DNA of 64,000 nucleotides from Streptomyces sp. V3I7 (GTDB lineage: Bacteria > Actinomycetota > Actinomycetes > Streptomycetales > Streptomycetaceae). The notes beneath the pieces are model-generated. The model was not told the DNA's origin. It did not search any database and worked only from the letters and a program-made list of their open reading frames with translations. Position numbers and translations under genes: made by a program. Shown piece after piece: positions 46,667 through 55,396 of the stretch. Every line of letters starts with the position of its first letter. Position 1 is the first letter of the stretch. The DNA lies in the NCBI RefSeq assembly GCF_030817495.1, contig NZ_JAUSZK010000001.1, positions 5,721,001 to 5,785,000 of the forward strand, written 5' to 3'.

Positions 46667-46707
46667 AAGACGGTCTTGGGCTTTGAACGCGGTCTTGAGC
46701 TTTGAAC
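46667..46707. promoter_or_regulatory. Palindrome and tandem repeats in the FadR/ABC operon promoter
   Basis: AAGACGGTCTT (46667-46677) is a symmetric core. It overlaps two near-identical units (cggtcttgggctttgaac at 46671-46688 and a one-mismatch copy at 46690-46707) repeated every 19 bp. Located between the divergent FadR regulator and the transporter operon, they are probable regulatory sites. Confidence 0.55.
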
Positions 46708-46759
46708 TATGACTTCATATCTTTCCGGCTGACCGCTGAGAACGCCAGAAAGGTTCCGC

Positions 46760-47797
46760 ATGAAGGGAGTTGCCATCCGGCTGGAGGGCCTGAAGAAGTC
46801 CTTCGGCGAGACGGCCGCCGTGACCGGAGTCGACCTGGAGATCCGGGACGGGGAGTTCTTCTCGATGCTCGGTCCCTCCGGCTCGGGCAAGACGACCGTC
46901 CTGCGGATGATCGCCGGATTCGAGACACCGACGGAGGGCACGGTCGAACTCGCCGGCCAGGAGGTCACCGGCCTCGCCCCCTTCGAACGGGATGTCCACA
47001 CCGTCTTCCAGGACTACGCCCTCTTCCCGCACATGACGGTCGAGCAGAACGTCGCCTACGGCCTGAAGGTGAAGAAGGTGCCCAAGGCGGAACGCCTCGA
47101 ACGGGCCCGCAAGGCGCTCGCCGAGGTACGCCTGGAGGGCTACGGCTCGCGCCGCCCGACCCAGCTCTCCGGCGGCCAGCGCCAGCGGGTCGCCCTCGCC
47201 CGCGCCCTCGTCGGCCGCCCCCGCGTCCTGCTGCTCGACGAGCCGCTCGGCGCGCTCGACCTCAAGCTGCGCGAGCAGATGCAGGTCGAACTCAAGGCGA
47301 TCCAGCGGGAGGTGGGCATCACCTTCGTCCTCGTCACCCACGACCAGGAGGAGGCCCTGACGATGAGCGACCGCATCGCCGTCTTCCACCAGGGCCGCAT
47401 CGAGCAGGTCGGCACCCCGGCCGAGGTCTACGAACGCCCCGCCACCCCGTTCGTCGCGTCCTTCGTCGGCACCTCCAACCTGATCACCGGCGAGGCCGCC
47501 GAACGCGTCACCGGCACCGCCGGCACCTACAGCGTCCGCCCGGAGAAGATCCAGGTGCTGAAGGAGTCCGCCCTCGCGGACGAGCCCGAGCACGCCACGG
47601 CCACCGGCACCGTCGCCGAGGTCGTCTACCTGGGCGACGCCACCCGGCTCCTGGTCGACCTCGACGCCGGCGGCCGCCTCACCGCGCTCCAGCAGAACCT
47701 GGAGACCTCCGCCGAGGACGTCGCCGCCTACCGCGGCACCCGGGTCCGCCTCCAGTGGCACCGCCGCCACACGGTCGCCGTCCCGGACCCCCGCTGA
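46760..47797 (+). CDS. ABC transporter ATPase (spermidine/putrescine type)
   Basis: A 345-residue ABC ATPase energising import. Walker A (GPSGSGKTT, near 37), the signature LSGGQRQRVALARALV (near 135) and Walker B LLLDEPLGALD (near 159) are intact, and a C-terminal TOBE-like regulatory domain follows from about 230. The sequence is closest to PotA-type transporters. AAAGG lies upstream of the ATG. It is the first gene of a four-gene operon with a binding protein and two permeases. The exact ligand, a polyamine or related cation, is inferred from family. Confidence 0.94.
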   Translation: MKGVAIRLEGLKKSFGETAAVTGVDLEIRDGEFFSMLGPSGSGKTTVLRMIAGFETPTEGTVELAGQEVTGLAPFERDVHTVFQDYALFPHMTVEQNVAYGLKVKKVPKAERLERARKALAEVRLEGYGSRRPTQLSGGQRQRVALARALVGRPRVLLLDEPLGALDLKLREQMQVELKAIQREVGITFVLVTHDQEEALTMSDRIAVFHQGRIEQVGTPAEVYERPATPFVASFVGTSNLITGEAAERVTGTAGTYSVRPEKIQVLKESALADEPEHATATGTVAEVVYLGDATRLLVDLDAGGRLTALQQNLETSAEDVAAYRGTRVRLQWHRRHTVAVPDPR

Positions 47798-47826
47798 GCC
47801 CCCACACCCGACGTAGGGAGAACCTC

Positions 47827-49032
47827 GTGCGTCCCATTCGACCCCTCCAGGTGGCGGCCGCCGCAGCCGCACTGCTCCTGGCCGCCACCGCCTGCGGTTC
47901 CTCCGGCTCCGGCGGCGGCTCCGCCGGCTCCACCGGCCTCAACCCCCCTGACCTGAAGGCCCCGACCAAGCTCGGCAAGACCGAGGGCGCCGTCAACCTC
48001 ATCGCCTGGGCCGGCTACGTCGAGGACGGGTCCGACGACCCCAAGGTCGACTGGGTCAGCGACTTCGAGAAGCAGACCGGCTGCCAGGTCAACTCCAAGG
48101 TCGCGGCCAGCTCCGACGAGATGGTCAAGCTGATGAAGACCGGCCAGTACGACGCCGTCTCGGCCTCCGGCGACGCCTCCCTGAGGCTCATCGCCTCCGG
48201 CGACGCTGCACCGGTCAACACCGGCCTCGTACCGAACTACAAGGACATCTTCGGCGACCTGAAGACACAGGCCTGGAACTCCGTCAAGGGCAAGGCGTAC
48301 GGCATCCCGCACGGCCGCGGCGCCAACCTGCTGATGTACAACACCCAGAAGGTCAGGCCCGCCCCGACGTCATGGTCCGCGGTCTTCGACGGCGCCGCCA
48401 GATACAAGGGGCGCGTGACGGCGTACGACTCGCCGATCTACATCGCCGACGCCGCGCTCTATCTCAAGGCCACCAAGCCCGAGTTGGGCATCAAGGACCC
48501 CTACGCGCTCGACCAGAAGCAGTTCGACGCGGCCGTCGCCCTGCTGAAGAAGCAGAACCGATACGTCGGCGAGTACTGGAGCGACTACCTCAAGGAGATC
48601 TCCGCCTTCAAGAGCGGCGACTCCGTGGTCGGCACCAGCTGGCAGGTCATCGCCAACCTCGCCGCCGACGAGGGCGCCAAGGTCAAGGCCTTCGTGCCCA
48701 AGGAGGGTTCGACCGGCTGGTCGGACACCTGGATGGTCTCCGCCAAGGCCAAGCACCCCAACTGCGCCTACAAGTGGCTCGACTGGATCGTCTCGCCGAA
48801 GGTCAACGCCCAGGTCGCCGAGTACTTCGGCGAGGCCCCCGCCAACTCGAAGGCCTGTGACGAGACCAGCGACAAGAGGTTCTGCACCACCTACCACGCG
48901 GGCGACACCGCCTACTGGAAGCGCATCGCCTTCTGGAACACGCCCATCGAGCAGTGCCTCGACGGCCGTACGGGCGTGAAGTGCGTGCCGTACGCCAAGT
49001 GGGTCCAGGCCTGGACCGAGATCAAGGGCTGA
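47827..49032 (+). CDS. ABC substrate-binding lipoprotein (PotD-like)
   Basis: A 401-residue binding protein. Residues 1-25 form a lipoprotein signal with lipobox LLLAATAC (Cys near 24). The mature protein is of the spermidine/putrescine-binding type (NLIAWAGYVEDGSDDPKVDWVSDFEKQTGCQV ... AYDSPIYIADAALYL ... EYWSDYLKEISAFKSGDSVVGTSWQV). It captures the ligand outside the membrane for the two permeases downstream. Several Cys near the C-terminus may form disulphides. GTG 47827 has GGGAG upstream. Confidence 0.93.
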   Translation: MRPIRPLQVAAAAAALLLAATACGSSGSGGGSAGSTGLNPPDLKAPTKLGKTEGAVNLIAWAGYVEDGSDDPKVDWVSDFEKQTGCQVNSKVAASSDEMVKLMKTGQYDAVSASGDASLRLIASGDAAPVNTGLVPNYKDIFGDLKTQAWNSVKGKAYGIPHGRGANLLMYNTQKVRPAPTSWSAVFDGAARYKGRVTAYDSPIYIADAALYLKATKPELGIKDPYALDQKQFDAAVALLKKQNRYVGEYWSDYLKEISAFKSGDSVVGTSWQVIANLAADEGAKVKAFVPKEGSTGWSDTWMVSAKAKHPNCAYKWLDWIVSPKVNAQVAEYFGEAPANSKACDETSDKRFCTTYHAGDTAYWKRIAFWNTPIEQCLDGRTGVKCVPYAKWVQAWTEIKG

Positions 49033-49037
49033 ACCGT

Positions 49038-49937
49038 ATGACCGTTCTCGCGCAGGCCGCCGGACGGGGCTCCACCAGCCCCGTCCGGCGGCTCGCCGGA
49101 CTGCTGCACCGCCGCCCGCGGCTCCGGCTCGCCCTCCTGCTCACCGCACCGCTGCTGTGGCTCGCGGTGCTCTATCTCGGCTCCCTGGCCGTCTTGTTCG
49201 TCTCCGCGTTCTGGACGACGGACTCCTTCACCTCCGAGGTGGTGAAGGTCTGGTCGACCGACAACTTCCAGGCCCTGTTCACGACCGAGGTCTTCCGGCA
49301 GGTGATCCTGCGCAGCGTCGGCGTCGCCCTCGCGGTCACCGCGCTGTGCGCCGTGATCGCCTTCCCGGTCGCCTTCTACACGGCCCGCGTTGCGAGCCCG
49401 AGGTGGCGCCCGCTGCTCGTCGTCGCCATCCTCACGCCGCTGTGGGCCAGTTACCTGGTCAAGGTCTACGCCTGGCGGCTGATCCTCTCCGAGGGCGGGC
49501 TCGCCGACTGGCTGCTGAGGCCGCTCGGGCTCAGCGGACCCGGGTTCGGCCTCCCGGCCACCGTACTGACCCTGACGTACCTCTGGCTGCCGTACATGAT
49601 CCTGCCGATCCACACCGCGCTGGAGCAGCTCCCCGCCAACGTGCTCGACGCGTCAGCCGACTTGGGCGCCCGTCCCGGACGGACCTTCCGCTCGGTCGTG
49701 CTGCCGATGGTGCTGCCGTCCGTCGCAGCCGGATCGATCTTCACCTTCTCGCTCAGCCTCGGCGACTACATCACCGTGCAGATCGTCGGCGGCAAGACAC
49801 AGCTGATCGGCAACCTCGTCTACTCCAACATCGAACTCAACCTGCCCATGGCCGCAGCGCTCGGCACGGTCCCCGTCGTCGTGATCGTGCTGTATCTGCT
49901 GGCGATGCGCCGCACGGGCGCGCTGAGCAGCCTGTAG
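49038..49937 (+). CDS. ABC transporter permease (PotB-like)
   Basis: A 299-residue integral membrane permease with about six hydrophobic helices. It has the cytoplasmic EAA-type loop near 215 (NVLDASADLGARPGRTFRSVVLPMVLPSVAAGS). It begins 5 bp after the binding protein and forms the membrane channel together with the next permease and the ATPase. Confidence 0.93.
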   Translation: MTVLAQAAGRGSTSPVRRLAGLLHRRPRLRLALLLTAPLLWLAVLYLGSLAVLFVSAFWTTDSFTSEVVKVWSTDNFQALFTTEVFRQVILRSVGVALAVTALCAVIAFPVAFYTARVASPRWRPLLVVAILTPLWASYLVKVYAWRLILSEGGLADWLLRPLGLSGPGFGLPATVLTLTYLWLPYMILPIHTALEQLPANVLDASADLGARPGRTFRSVVLPMVLPSVAAGSIFTFSLSLGDYITVQIVGGKTQLIGNLVYSNIELNLPMAAALGTVPVVVIVLYLLAMRRTGALSSL

Positions 49938-49948
49938 AGGAGTACGCC

Positions 49949-50764
49949 GTGCAACTCTCCCGTTCCGCCCGGATCGCGCTGCGCACCGCCGCAGGCGCCG
50001 GCTTCGCGGTGATCTACATCCCGCTGCTGCTGGTCCTCGTCAACTCCCTGAACCCCGACCGCAGCGCGAGCTGGCCGCCGCCCGGGCTGACCACGCACTG
50101 GTGGTCGGTCGCCTGGGACAACTCCGGTGCCCGCAGCGCCCTGTGGACCTCCGTCAAGGCGGGCCTCGGCGCCACCGCCGTCGCCCTGGTGCTCGGCACG
50201 CTGATCGCCTTCGCCGTGGCCCGGTACCGCTTCTTCGGGCGCGACGCCGTCTCCTTCGTGGTCGTCCTGCCGATCGCCCTGCCCGGCATCGTCACCGGCA
50301 TCGCCCTCAACTCCGCGTTCAGCACGGTACTCGAGCCGCTCGGCGTCGGGCTCGGCCTGTTCACGGTGGTCGTCGGCCACGCCACCTTCTGCATCGTGGT
50401 CGTGTTCAACAACGTCGTGGCCCGGCTGCGCCGCACCTCCGGTTCGTACGAGGAAGCGGCGATGGACCTCGGCGCCCACACCTTCCGCGCCTTCGTCGAC
50501 GTCACCTTCCCGCTGGTGCGCTCGGCGCTGTTCGCGGGCGGACTGCTGGCCTTCGCGCTCTCCTTCGACGAGATCGTGGTGACCACGTTCACCGCGGGCC
50601 CCGGCGTCCAGACCCTGCCCATCTGGATCTTCGAGAACATGACCCGCCCGCAGCAGGCGCCGGTGGTCAACGTCGTGGCGGCGGTGCTCGTCCTGCTGTC
50701 CGTGATCCCGATCTACGTCGCCCAGCGGCTGTCGGCGGACACGGCGACCGGGAGCCGGGTGTAG
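49949..50764 (+). CDS. ABC transporter permease (PotC-like)
   Basis: A 271-residue permease, second half of the channel, starting at GTG 49949 after AGAGGAG and 11 bp after the previous stop. Multiple hydrophobic helices and an EAA-type loop (EEAAMDLGAHTFRAFVDVTFPLVRSALFAGGLLAF, about 168) are visible. A hairpin between its stop and the convergent transporter gene ends the operon. Confidence 0.92.
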   Translation: MQLSRSARIALRTAAGAGFAVIYIPLLLVLVNSLNPDRSASWPPPGLTTHWWSVAWDNSGARSALWTSVKAGLGATAVALVLGTLIAFAVARYRFFGRDAVSFVVVLPIALPGIVTGIALNSAFSTVLEPLGVGLGLFTVVVGHATFCIVVVFNNVVARLRRTSGSYEEAAMDLGAHTFRAFVDVTFPLVRSALFAGGLLAFALSFDEIVVTTFTAGPGVQTLPIWIFENMTRPQQAPVVNVVAAVLVLLSVIPIYVAQRLSADTATGSRV

Positions 50765-50768
50765 CCGC

Positions 50769-50796
50769 GGAGGACGGCGGCCCGCCGCCGTCCTCC
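50769..50796. terminator. Terminator after the ABC operon
   Basis: Perfect 12-bp stem (GGAGGACGGCGG at 50769-50780 with 50785-50796) and a 4-base loop. It lies between the convergent permease and MHS transporter genes. Confidence 0.8.
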
Positions 50797-50802
50797 GTTC
50801 GC

Positions 50803-52089
50803 TCAGCGACGCAGTTCCGTGTGCGCCGTCTCCGGCAGCCGCAGGTACACCAGCGAGGACACGAGGCACAGGGCGGCGACGTACCAGGGGAAGAGGTCCG
50901 TGTGGCCCAGGTCCTTGAAGAGCGTCCCGATGTACGGGGCCGTCCCGCCGAACATGGCGACCGTCAGCGAGTAGGGGAAGCCGATGCCGGCCGCGCGCAC
51001 CCGGGGCGGGAAAGTCTCCGCGTTCACGGCGGCGCTGATCGAGGTGAAGCCGGTCAGCAGCACCATGCCCGCGCACTGCACGAGCAGCAGCACCGCGAAC
51101 GAGTCGCGCAGGGCGTGCAGCAGCGGGACGGCCAGCAGGGCGAATCCCAGCCCGAAGAAGAGGAGCACCGGACGTCGGCCGAAGCGGTCGGAGAGCAGGC
51201 CGCCGACCGGCTGGAGCAGACCGAAGAACGCCAGCGAGATGGTGCCCGCGAGCAGCGCGTCCGACTTGGCTATGCCGGCGTTGAGTTCGGCGTACGTCGG
51301 CAGGTACGAGGTCCAGGTGTAGTAGGCGATGGTGCCGCCCGCCGTGATGCCGCAGATCAGCAGGGACTCGCGCGGATGGCGGCGCAGCGCCTCGAACACG
51401 CCCGGCCTCGGACCCTGTTGCTGTTCGGTGCTTCTGGTCTCCTGCGCGCCCTGCCGGATCCAGAAGCCCACCAGGCTGAGCACACCGCCGAGCACGAAGG
51501 GGACCCGCCAGCCCCAGCCGTCCATCTGCCCTCCGCTCAGCGTGTCCACGAGCAGCGTCGCGATGCCGGACGCCACGAGCTGCCCGGCCGTCGTCGACAC
51601 GTACTGGAAGCTGGAGAACAGCCCGCGCCGGCCGGGCCGTGCCGACTCGACCAGGAAGGTCGTCGAGGCCGCGAACTCACCGCCCACGGACAGGCCTTGG
51701 AGCAGCCGGGCGACGACCAGGACGACCGGCGCGAGGACGCCCGTCGCGGCGTAGGTCGGGGTCAGCCCGACCAGCAGGCTGCTGCCGCCCATCAGCAGGA
51801 TGGTGACGGTGAGGGCGGTGCGCCGTCCGCGGCGGTCCGCGATGGCGCCCATGAGCAGCCCGCCGACCGGGCGCATGAAGAAGCCGACCGCGAAGACGGC
51901 GAACGTGGACAGCAGCGGTACCAGGGAGTTGTCCGCGCTCTTCGGGAAGACCGCGGCGGCGATGTAGGTGGCCAGGAACGTGTAGGCGTACCAGTCGTAC
52001 CACTCCACCGCGTTGCCCACGGAGGCGGCGAGGAGCTGGCGTACGGGGCGTTTGGTCGGCGGAGGAGCCGTGCGCGTCGTCTGCGTCAT
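50803..52089 (-). CDS. MFS transporter (metabolite:H+ symporter, MHS family)
   Basis: A 428-residue transporter with about 12 hydrophobic helices. The family signature VGNAVEWYDWYAYTFLATYIAAAVF opens it, and IADRRGRRTALTV and LSDRFGRRPVLLF supply the conserved inter-helix loops. ARLLQGLSVGGEFAAS is the MHS motif. Members take up dicarboxylates, alpha-ketoglutarate, shikimate or similar by proton symport. The substrate is unknown. A 22-bp sequence at its start codon is repeated upstream of the following phospholipase gene. Confidence 0.92.
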   Translation of the reverse strand: MTQTTRTAPPPTKRPVRQLLAASVGNAVEWYDWYAYTFLATYIAAAVFPKSADNSLVPLLSTFAVFAVGFFMRPVGGLLMGAIADRRGRRTALTVTILLMGGSSLLVGLTPTYAATGVLAPVVLVVARLLQGLSVGGEFAASTTFLVESARPGRRGLFSSFQYVSTTAGQLVASGIATLLVDTLSGGQMDGWGWRVPFVLGGVLSLVGFWIRQGAQETRSTEQQQGPRPGVFEALRRHPRESLLICGITAGGTIAYYTWTSYLPTYAELNAGIAKSDALLAGTISLAFFGLLQPVGGLLSDRFGRRPVLLFFGLGFALLAVPLLHALRDSFAVLLLVQCAGMVLLTGFTSISAAVNAETFPPRVRAAGIGFPYSLTVAMFGGTAPYIGTLFKDLGHTDLFPWYVAALCLVSSLVYLRLPETAHTELRR

Positions 52090-52255
52090 GTTCCGGCCAT
52101 CCCCGTGAAGCGCCTGCGGCACACCTCACGTCTCATGCCCCACGGACTCCATCGACCGCCGACCGTCACTTCAGCGACATCAGCCTCTTCCCTGACGTTT
52201 GTCGCGCTTGCAACACTCACCCCGCACGCATTCCGTCATGTTCCGGCCAGCCCCG
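52084..52255. repeat. 22-bp direct repeat pair
   Basis: A 22-bp sequence starting CGTCATGTTCCGGCCA occurs at 52084-52105 and at 52234-52255 with one difference. The first copy spans the transporter start codon on the other strand; the second lies 28 bp before the phospholipase start. The copies may reflect a local duplication or a shared control site. Confidence 0.8.
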
Positions 52256-52282
52256 CACGTCAGGATGAGAGGCCCCTCACCC

Positions 52283-54334
52283 ATGCCCGAGACCAATCGG
52301 CGTAGATTCCTCCAGCTCGCGGGCGCCACCGCGGCGTTCACGGCGCTGTCCGGCAGCATCGAGCGTGCCGCCGCGCTGCCCGCGAACCGGCGTACGGGCT
52401 CCATCGAGGACGTCGAGCACATCGTCGTCCTGATGCAGGAGAACCGCTCCTTCGACCACTACTTCGGCTCGCTCGGCGGCGTTCGCGGCTTCGGCGACCC
52501 GCGCCCGGCGAAGTTGCCGAACGGCAAGCCGGTCTGGCACCAGTCGGACGGCACCAAGGACATCCTGCCCTTCCACCCCGACGCCGACGATCTGGGTCTG
52601 GCGTTCATCCAGGACCTTCCGCACGGCTGGAACGACGGGCACGTCGCCTTCGCCGAGGGCCGGTACGACAAGTGGGTGCCCGCCAAGTCGTCGACGACGA
52701 TGGCGTACCTGAAGCGCGACGACATCCCGTTCCACTACGCGCTCGCCGACGCGTTCACCCTCTGTGACGCCTACCACTGCTCGTTCATCGGCTCGACCGA
52801 CCCGAACCGCTACTACATGTGGACGGGCTACACGGGCAACGACGGCCAGGGCGGCGGGCCCGTCCTCGGCAACGACGAGGCGGGCTACAGCTGGACGACG
52901 TACCCGGAGCGCCTGGAGCAGGCCGGGGTCTCCTGGAAGATCTACCAGGACACGGGCAACGGCCTGGACGCGAACGGCGGTTGGGGCTGGATCGAGGACG
53001 CGTACCGCGGCAACTACGGTGACAACTCGCTGCTCTACTTCAAGCAGTACCAGAACGCCCAGCCCGGCGACCCGCTCTACGACAAGGCCCGCACCGGCAC
53101 CGACGCACGCAAGGGCGAGGGGTTCTTCGACCAGCTGAAGGCCGACGTCAAGGGCGGCAAGCTGCCGCAGATCTCCTGGGTCGTCGCCCCCGAGGCCTTC
53201 ACGGAGCACCCGAACTGGCCCGCGAACTACGGCGCCTGGTACATCTCCCAGGTCATCGACGCGCTCACTTCCAACCCTGAGGTGTGGGCGAAGACGGCCC
53301 TGTTCATCACGTACGACGAGAACGACGGCTTCTTCGACCATGTGATCCCGCCGTTCCCGCCGGCCTCCGCCACCCAGGGCAGGTCGACGGTCGACGTCGG
53401 GCCTGACCTGTTCAAGGGCGACGCCACCCATGTCCCCGGCGCCTACGGGCTGGGGCAGCGGGTGCCGATGCTGGTCGTCTCCCCGTGGAGCAAGGGCGGC
53501 TTCGTCTGCTCCGAGACCCTCGACCACACCTCGATCATCCGGTTCATGGAGCGCCGCTTCGGCGTGCACGAGCCGAACATCTCGCCCTGGCGGCGCGCGA
53601 TCTGCGGCGACCTGACCGCCGCGTTCGACTTCTCCGGCCAGGACACCGCGCCGGCCGCACTCCCGGACACCGAGGGGTACCGGCCGCCGGACCACGACCG
53701 CCATCCCGACTACGTCCCCACCCCGCCCGCCAACCCGGTGATGCCCAGGCAGGAGCGCGGCTCGCGCCCGACCCGCCCGCTCAAGTACGCCCCGGTGGTG
53801 GACGGTTCGGCCGATCCGGCGGCAGGGGCGTTCCGCCTCACCTTCGCCTCCGGCACGCACGCCGGCGCCGCCTTCCTCGTCACCTCGGGCAACCGCGCCG
53901 ACGGACCCTGGAGTTACACCACCGAGGCCGGCGCGTCCGTCTCCGACACCTGGAACTCGGCGCTGTCGGCGGGCTCGTACGACCTGACCGTGCAGGGTCC
54001 CAACGGCTTCCTGCGCGTCTTCAAGGGCGCCGAGAGGGCCGCCGGATGCGAGGTGACCGCACGACACGTCGGCGACGACGTCGAGCTCACCCTCACCAAC
54101 AAGGGCTCCGGCGCGGTGCGGTTGACGCTGACCGACGGGTACGGCGGCCGGCCGCAGACAGTCACCGTGCGGGCCGGGACGGCCGTGCGGCACACCGTGG
54201 ACCTGTCGGCGAGCAAGCGCTGGTACGACCTCACGGTCACGTCCGATGCCGACCCGGACTTCGTGCGCCGGTTCGCCGGACACGTCGAGAACGGGCGAGC
54301 CGGTGTGAGCGACCCGGCGATCGTGACGGAGTGA
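52283..54334 (+). CDS. Tat-exported phosphocholine-type phospholipase C
   Basis: A 683-residue secreted phospholipase C. The twin-arginine signal NRRRFLQLAGATAAFTALSG targets the Tat pathway. The catalytic domain is of the bacterial non-specific PLC/acid phosphatase family: HIVVLMQENRSFDHYFG near 50, FITYDENDGFFDHVIPP near 350 and SPWSKGGFVCSETLDHTSIIRFMERRFG near 405. Two C-terminal beta-rich domains (from about 500) complete the PlcC/PlcN-like layout. It cleaves phospholipids outside the cell, often during phosphate limitation. ATG 52283 is the likely start. Confidence 0.94.
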   Translation: MPETNRRRFLQLAGATAAFTALSGSIERAAALPANRRTGSIEDVEHIVVLMQENRSFDHYFGSLGGVRGFGDPRPAKLPNGKPVWHQSDGTKDILPFHPDADDLGLAFIQDLPHGWNDGHVAFAEGRYDKWVPAKSSTTMAYLKRDDIPFHYALADAFTLCDAYHCSFIGSTDPNRYYMWTGYTGNDGQGGGPVLGNDEAGYSWTTYPERLEQAGVSWKIYQDTGNGLDANGGWGWIEDAYRGNYGDNSLLYFKQYQNAQPGDPLYDKARTGTDARKGEGFFDQLKADVKGGKLPQISWVVAPEAFTEHPNWPANYGAWYISQVIDALTSNPEVWAKTALFITYDENDGFFDHVIPPFPPASATQGRSTVDVGPDLFKGDATHVPGAYGLGQRVPMLVVSPWSKGGFVCSETLDHTSIIRFMERRFGVHEPNISPWRRAICGDLTAAFDFSGQDTAPAALPDTEGYRPPDHDRHPDYVPTPPANPVMPRQERGSRPTRPLKYAPVVDGSADPAAGAFRLTFASGTHAGAAFLVTSGNRADGPWSYTTEAGASVSDTWNSALSAGSYDLTVQGPNGFLRVFKGAERAAGCEVTARHVGDDVELTLTNKGSGAVRLTLTDGYGGRPQTVTVRAGTAVRHTVDLSASKRWYDLTVTSDADPDFVRRFAGHVENGRAGVSDPAIVTE

Positions 54335-54414
54335 CCAGGCGGTGAACAACCGGGGATGAACACCGGGGTGCGGGCATTGATCAGGTACCCGTCAGGCCAA
54401 GATAGTGTGCCCCG

Positions 54415-55299
54415 GTGACCACGCAATCGAACCCTCCCGCAGGCTGGTACCCGGATCCGCACGGGGCGCCGCAGACCGTCCGCTACTGGGACGGGGCGCG
54501 GTGGACCGACCACACGAACCCGGCCCCGCAGGGCGCTCCCGCCCCGCAGCCGGCCGTCGCGCAGGCCGCCGGTCCGCAGCCGGCCGCCGCGGTGGGCGCG
54601 CCCCCGGCGGCCGGCTTCCCCGCGCAGCCCGCGGGCGACCCGCGCGTGCAGCGCCAGGTGCGGCAGGAGGCCGGGGTCACCGCCGGCGGCGCGGGCGGCG
54701 GGACGCTGTTCAGCGAGCCGGTACTGGTGGTGAACCAGAAGGCCAAGCTGATCGAGCTCACCAACGAGTACAAGGTCATGGATCAGCAGGGCCGCGACCT
54801 CGGCTCTGTCGTCCAGGTCGGCCAGAACGCGTTCAAGAAGCTGCTGCGCCTGGTCTCCAGTCTCGACCAGTTCATGACGCACAAGCTGGAGATCCGGGAC
54901 GCCCACGGCCGGCCGGTGCTGCTGCTGACCCGGCCCGCGAAGATCTTCAAGTCCCGGGTGATCGTGACGCGTCCGGACGGCTCGCCGGTGGGGGAGATCG
55001 TCCAGCAGAACATGATCGGGAAGATCAACTTCGCGCTGAACGTGAACGGCCAGAAGGTCGGCGCGATCAGGGCGGAGAACTGGCGGGCGTGGAACTTCTC
55101 CATCGTCGACCACGCGGACACCGAGGTCGCCCGGATCACCAAGACCTGGGAAGGCCTCGCCAAGACGCTGTTCACGACTGCGGACAACTACGTCCTCCAG
55201 ATCCACTACCAGCTCCCCGACCCGCTGCTGAGCCTCGTGGTCGCGACCGCTCTCACCGTCGACACCGCCCTCAAGCAGGACGCGCGCGGCTGGGGCTGA
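54415..55299 (+). CDS. DUF2510 and phospholipid-scramblase-related protein
   Basis: A 294-residue protein. Residues 8-36 (PPAGWYPDPHGAPQTVRYWDGARWTDHT) are a DUF2510 motif. A Pro/Ala-rich linker follows, then a scramblase/LURP-one-type domain from about 100 (FSEPVLVVNQKAKLIELTNEYKVMDQQGRDLGSV...). The family has a beta-barrel with a buried C-terminal helix. The role in bacteria is unclear; membrane-lipid or cell-surface functions are suggested. It starts with GTG 54415. A very strong hairpin separates it from the convergent EamA gene. Confidence 0.9.
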   Translation: MTTQSNPPAGWYPDPHGAPQTVRYWDGARWTDHTNPAPQGAPAPQPAVAQAAGPQPAAAVGAPPAAGFPAQPAGDPRVQRQVRQEAGVTAGGAGGGTLFSEPVLVVNQKAKLIELTNEYKVMDQQGRDLGSVVQVGQNAFKKLLRLVSSLDQFMTHKLEIRDAHGRPVLLLTRPAKIFKSRVIVTRPDGSPVGEIVQQNMIGKINFALNVNGQKVGAIRAENWRAWNFSIVDHADTEVARITKTWEGLAKTLFTTADNYVLQIHYQLPDPLLSLVVATALTVDTALKQDARGWG

Positions 55300-55316
55300 G
55301 CCGATGCCGGTACGCG

Positions 55317-55374
55317 AAACGGGACGGCGGCCGGTGCCTGCGAGCTTCGCGGGGCACCGGCCGCCGTCCCGTTT
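55317..55374. terminator. Very strong terminator hairpin
   Basis: A perfect 22-bp stem (55317-55338 with 55353-55374) and a 14-base loop, capped by AAAC/GTTT on the outer side. It lies between the convergent scramblase-like and EamA transporter genes and should end both transcripts. Confidence 0.85.
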
Positions 55375-55396
55375 CCCGAGGACTGCGGCGTGAGGA

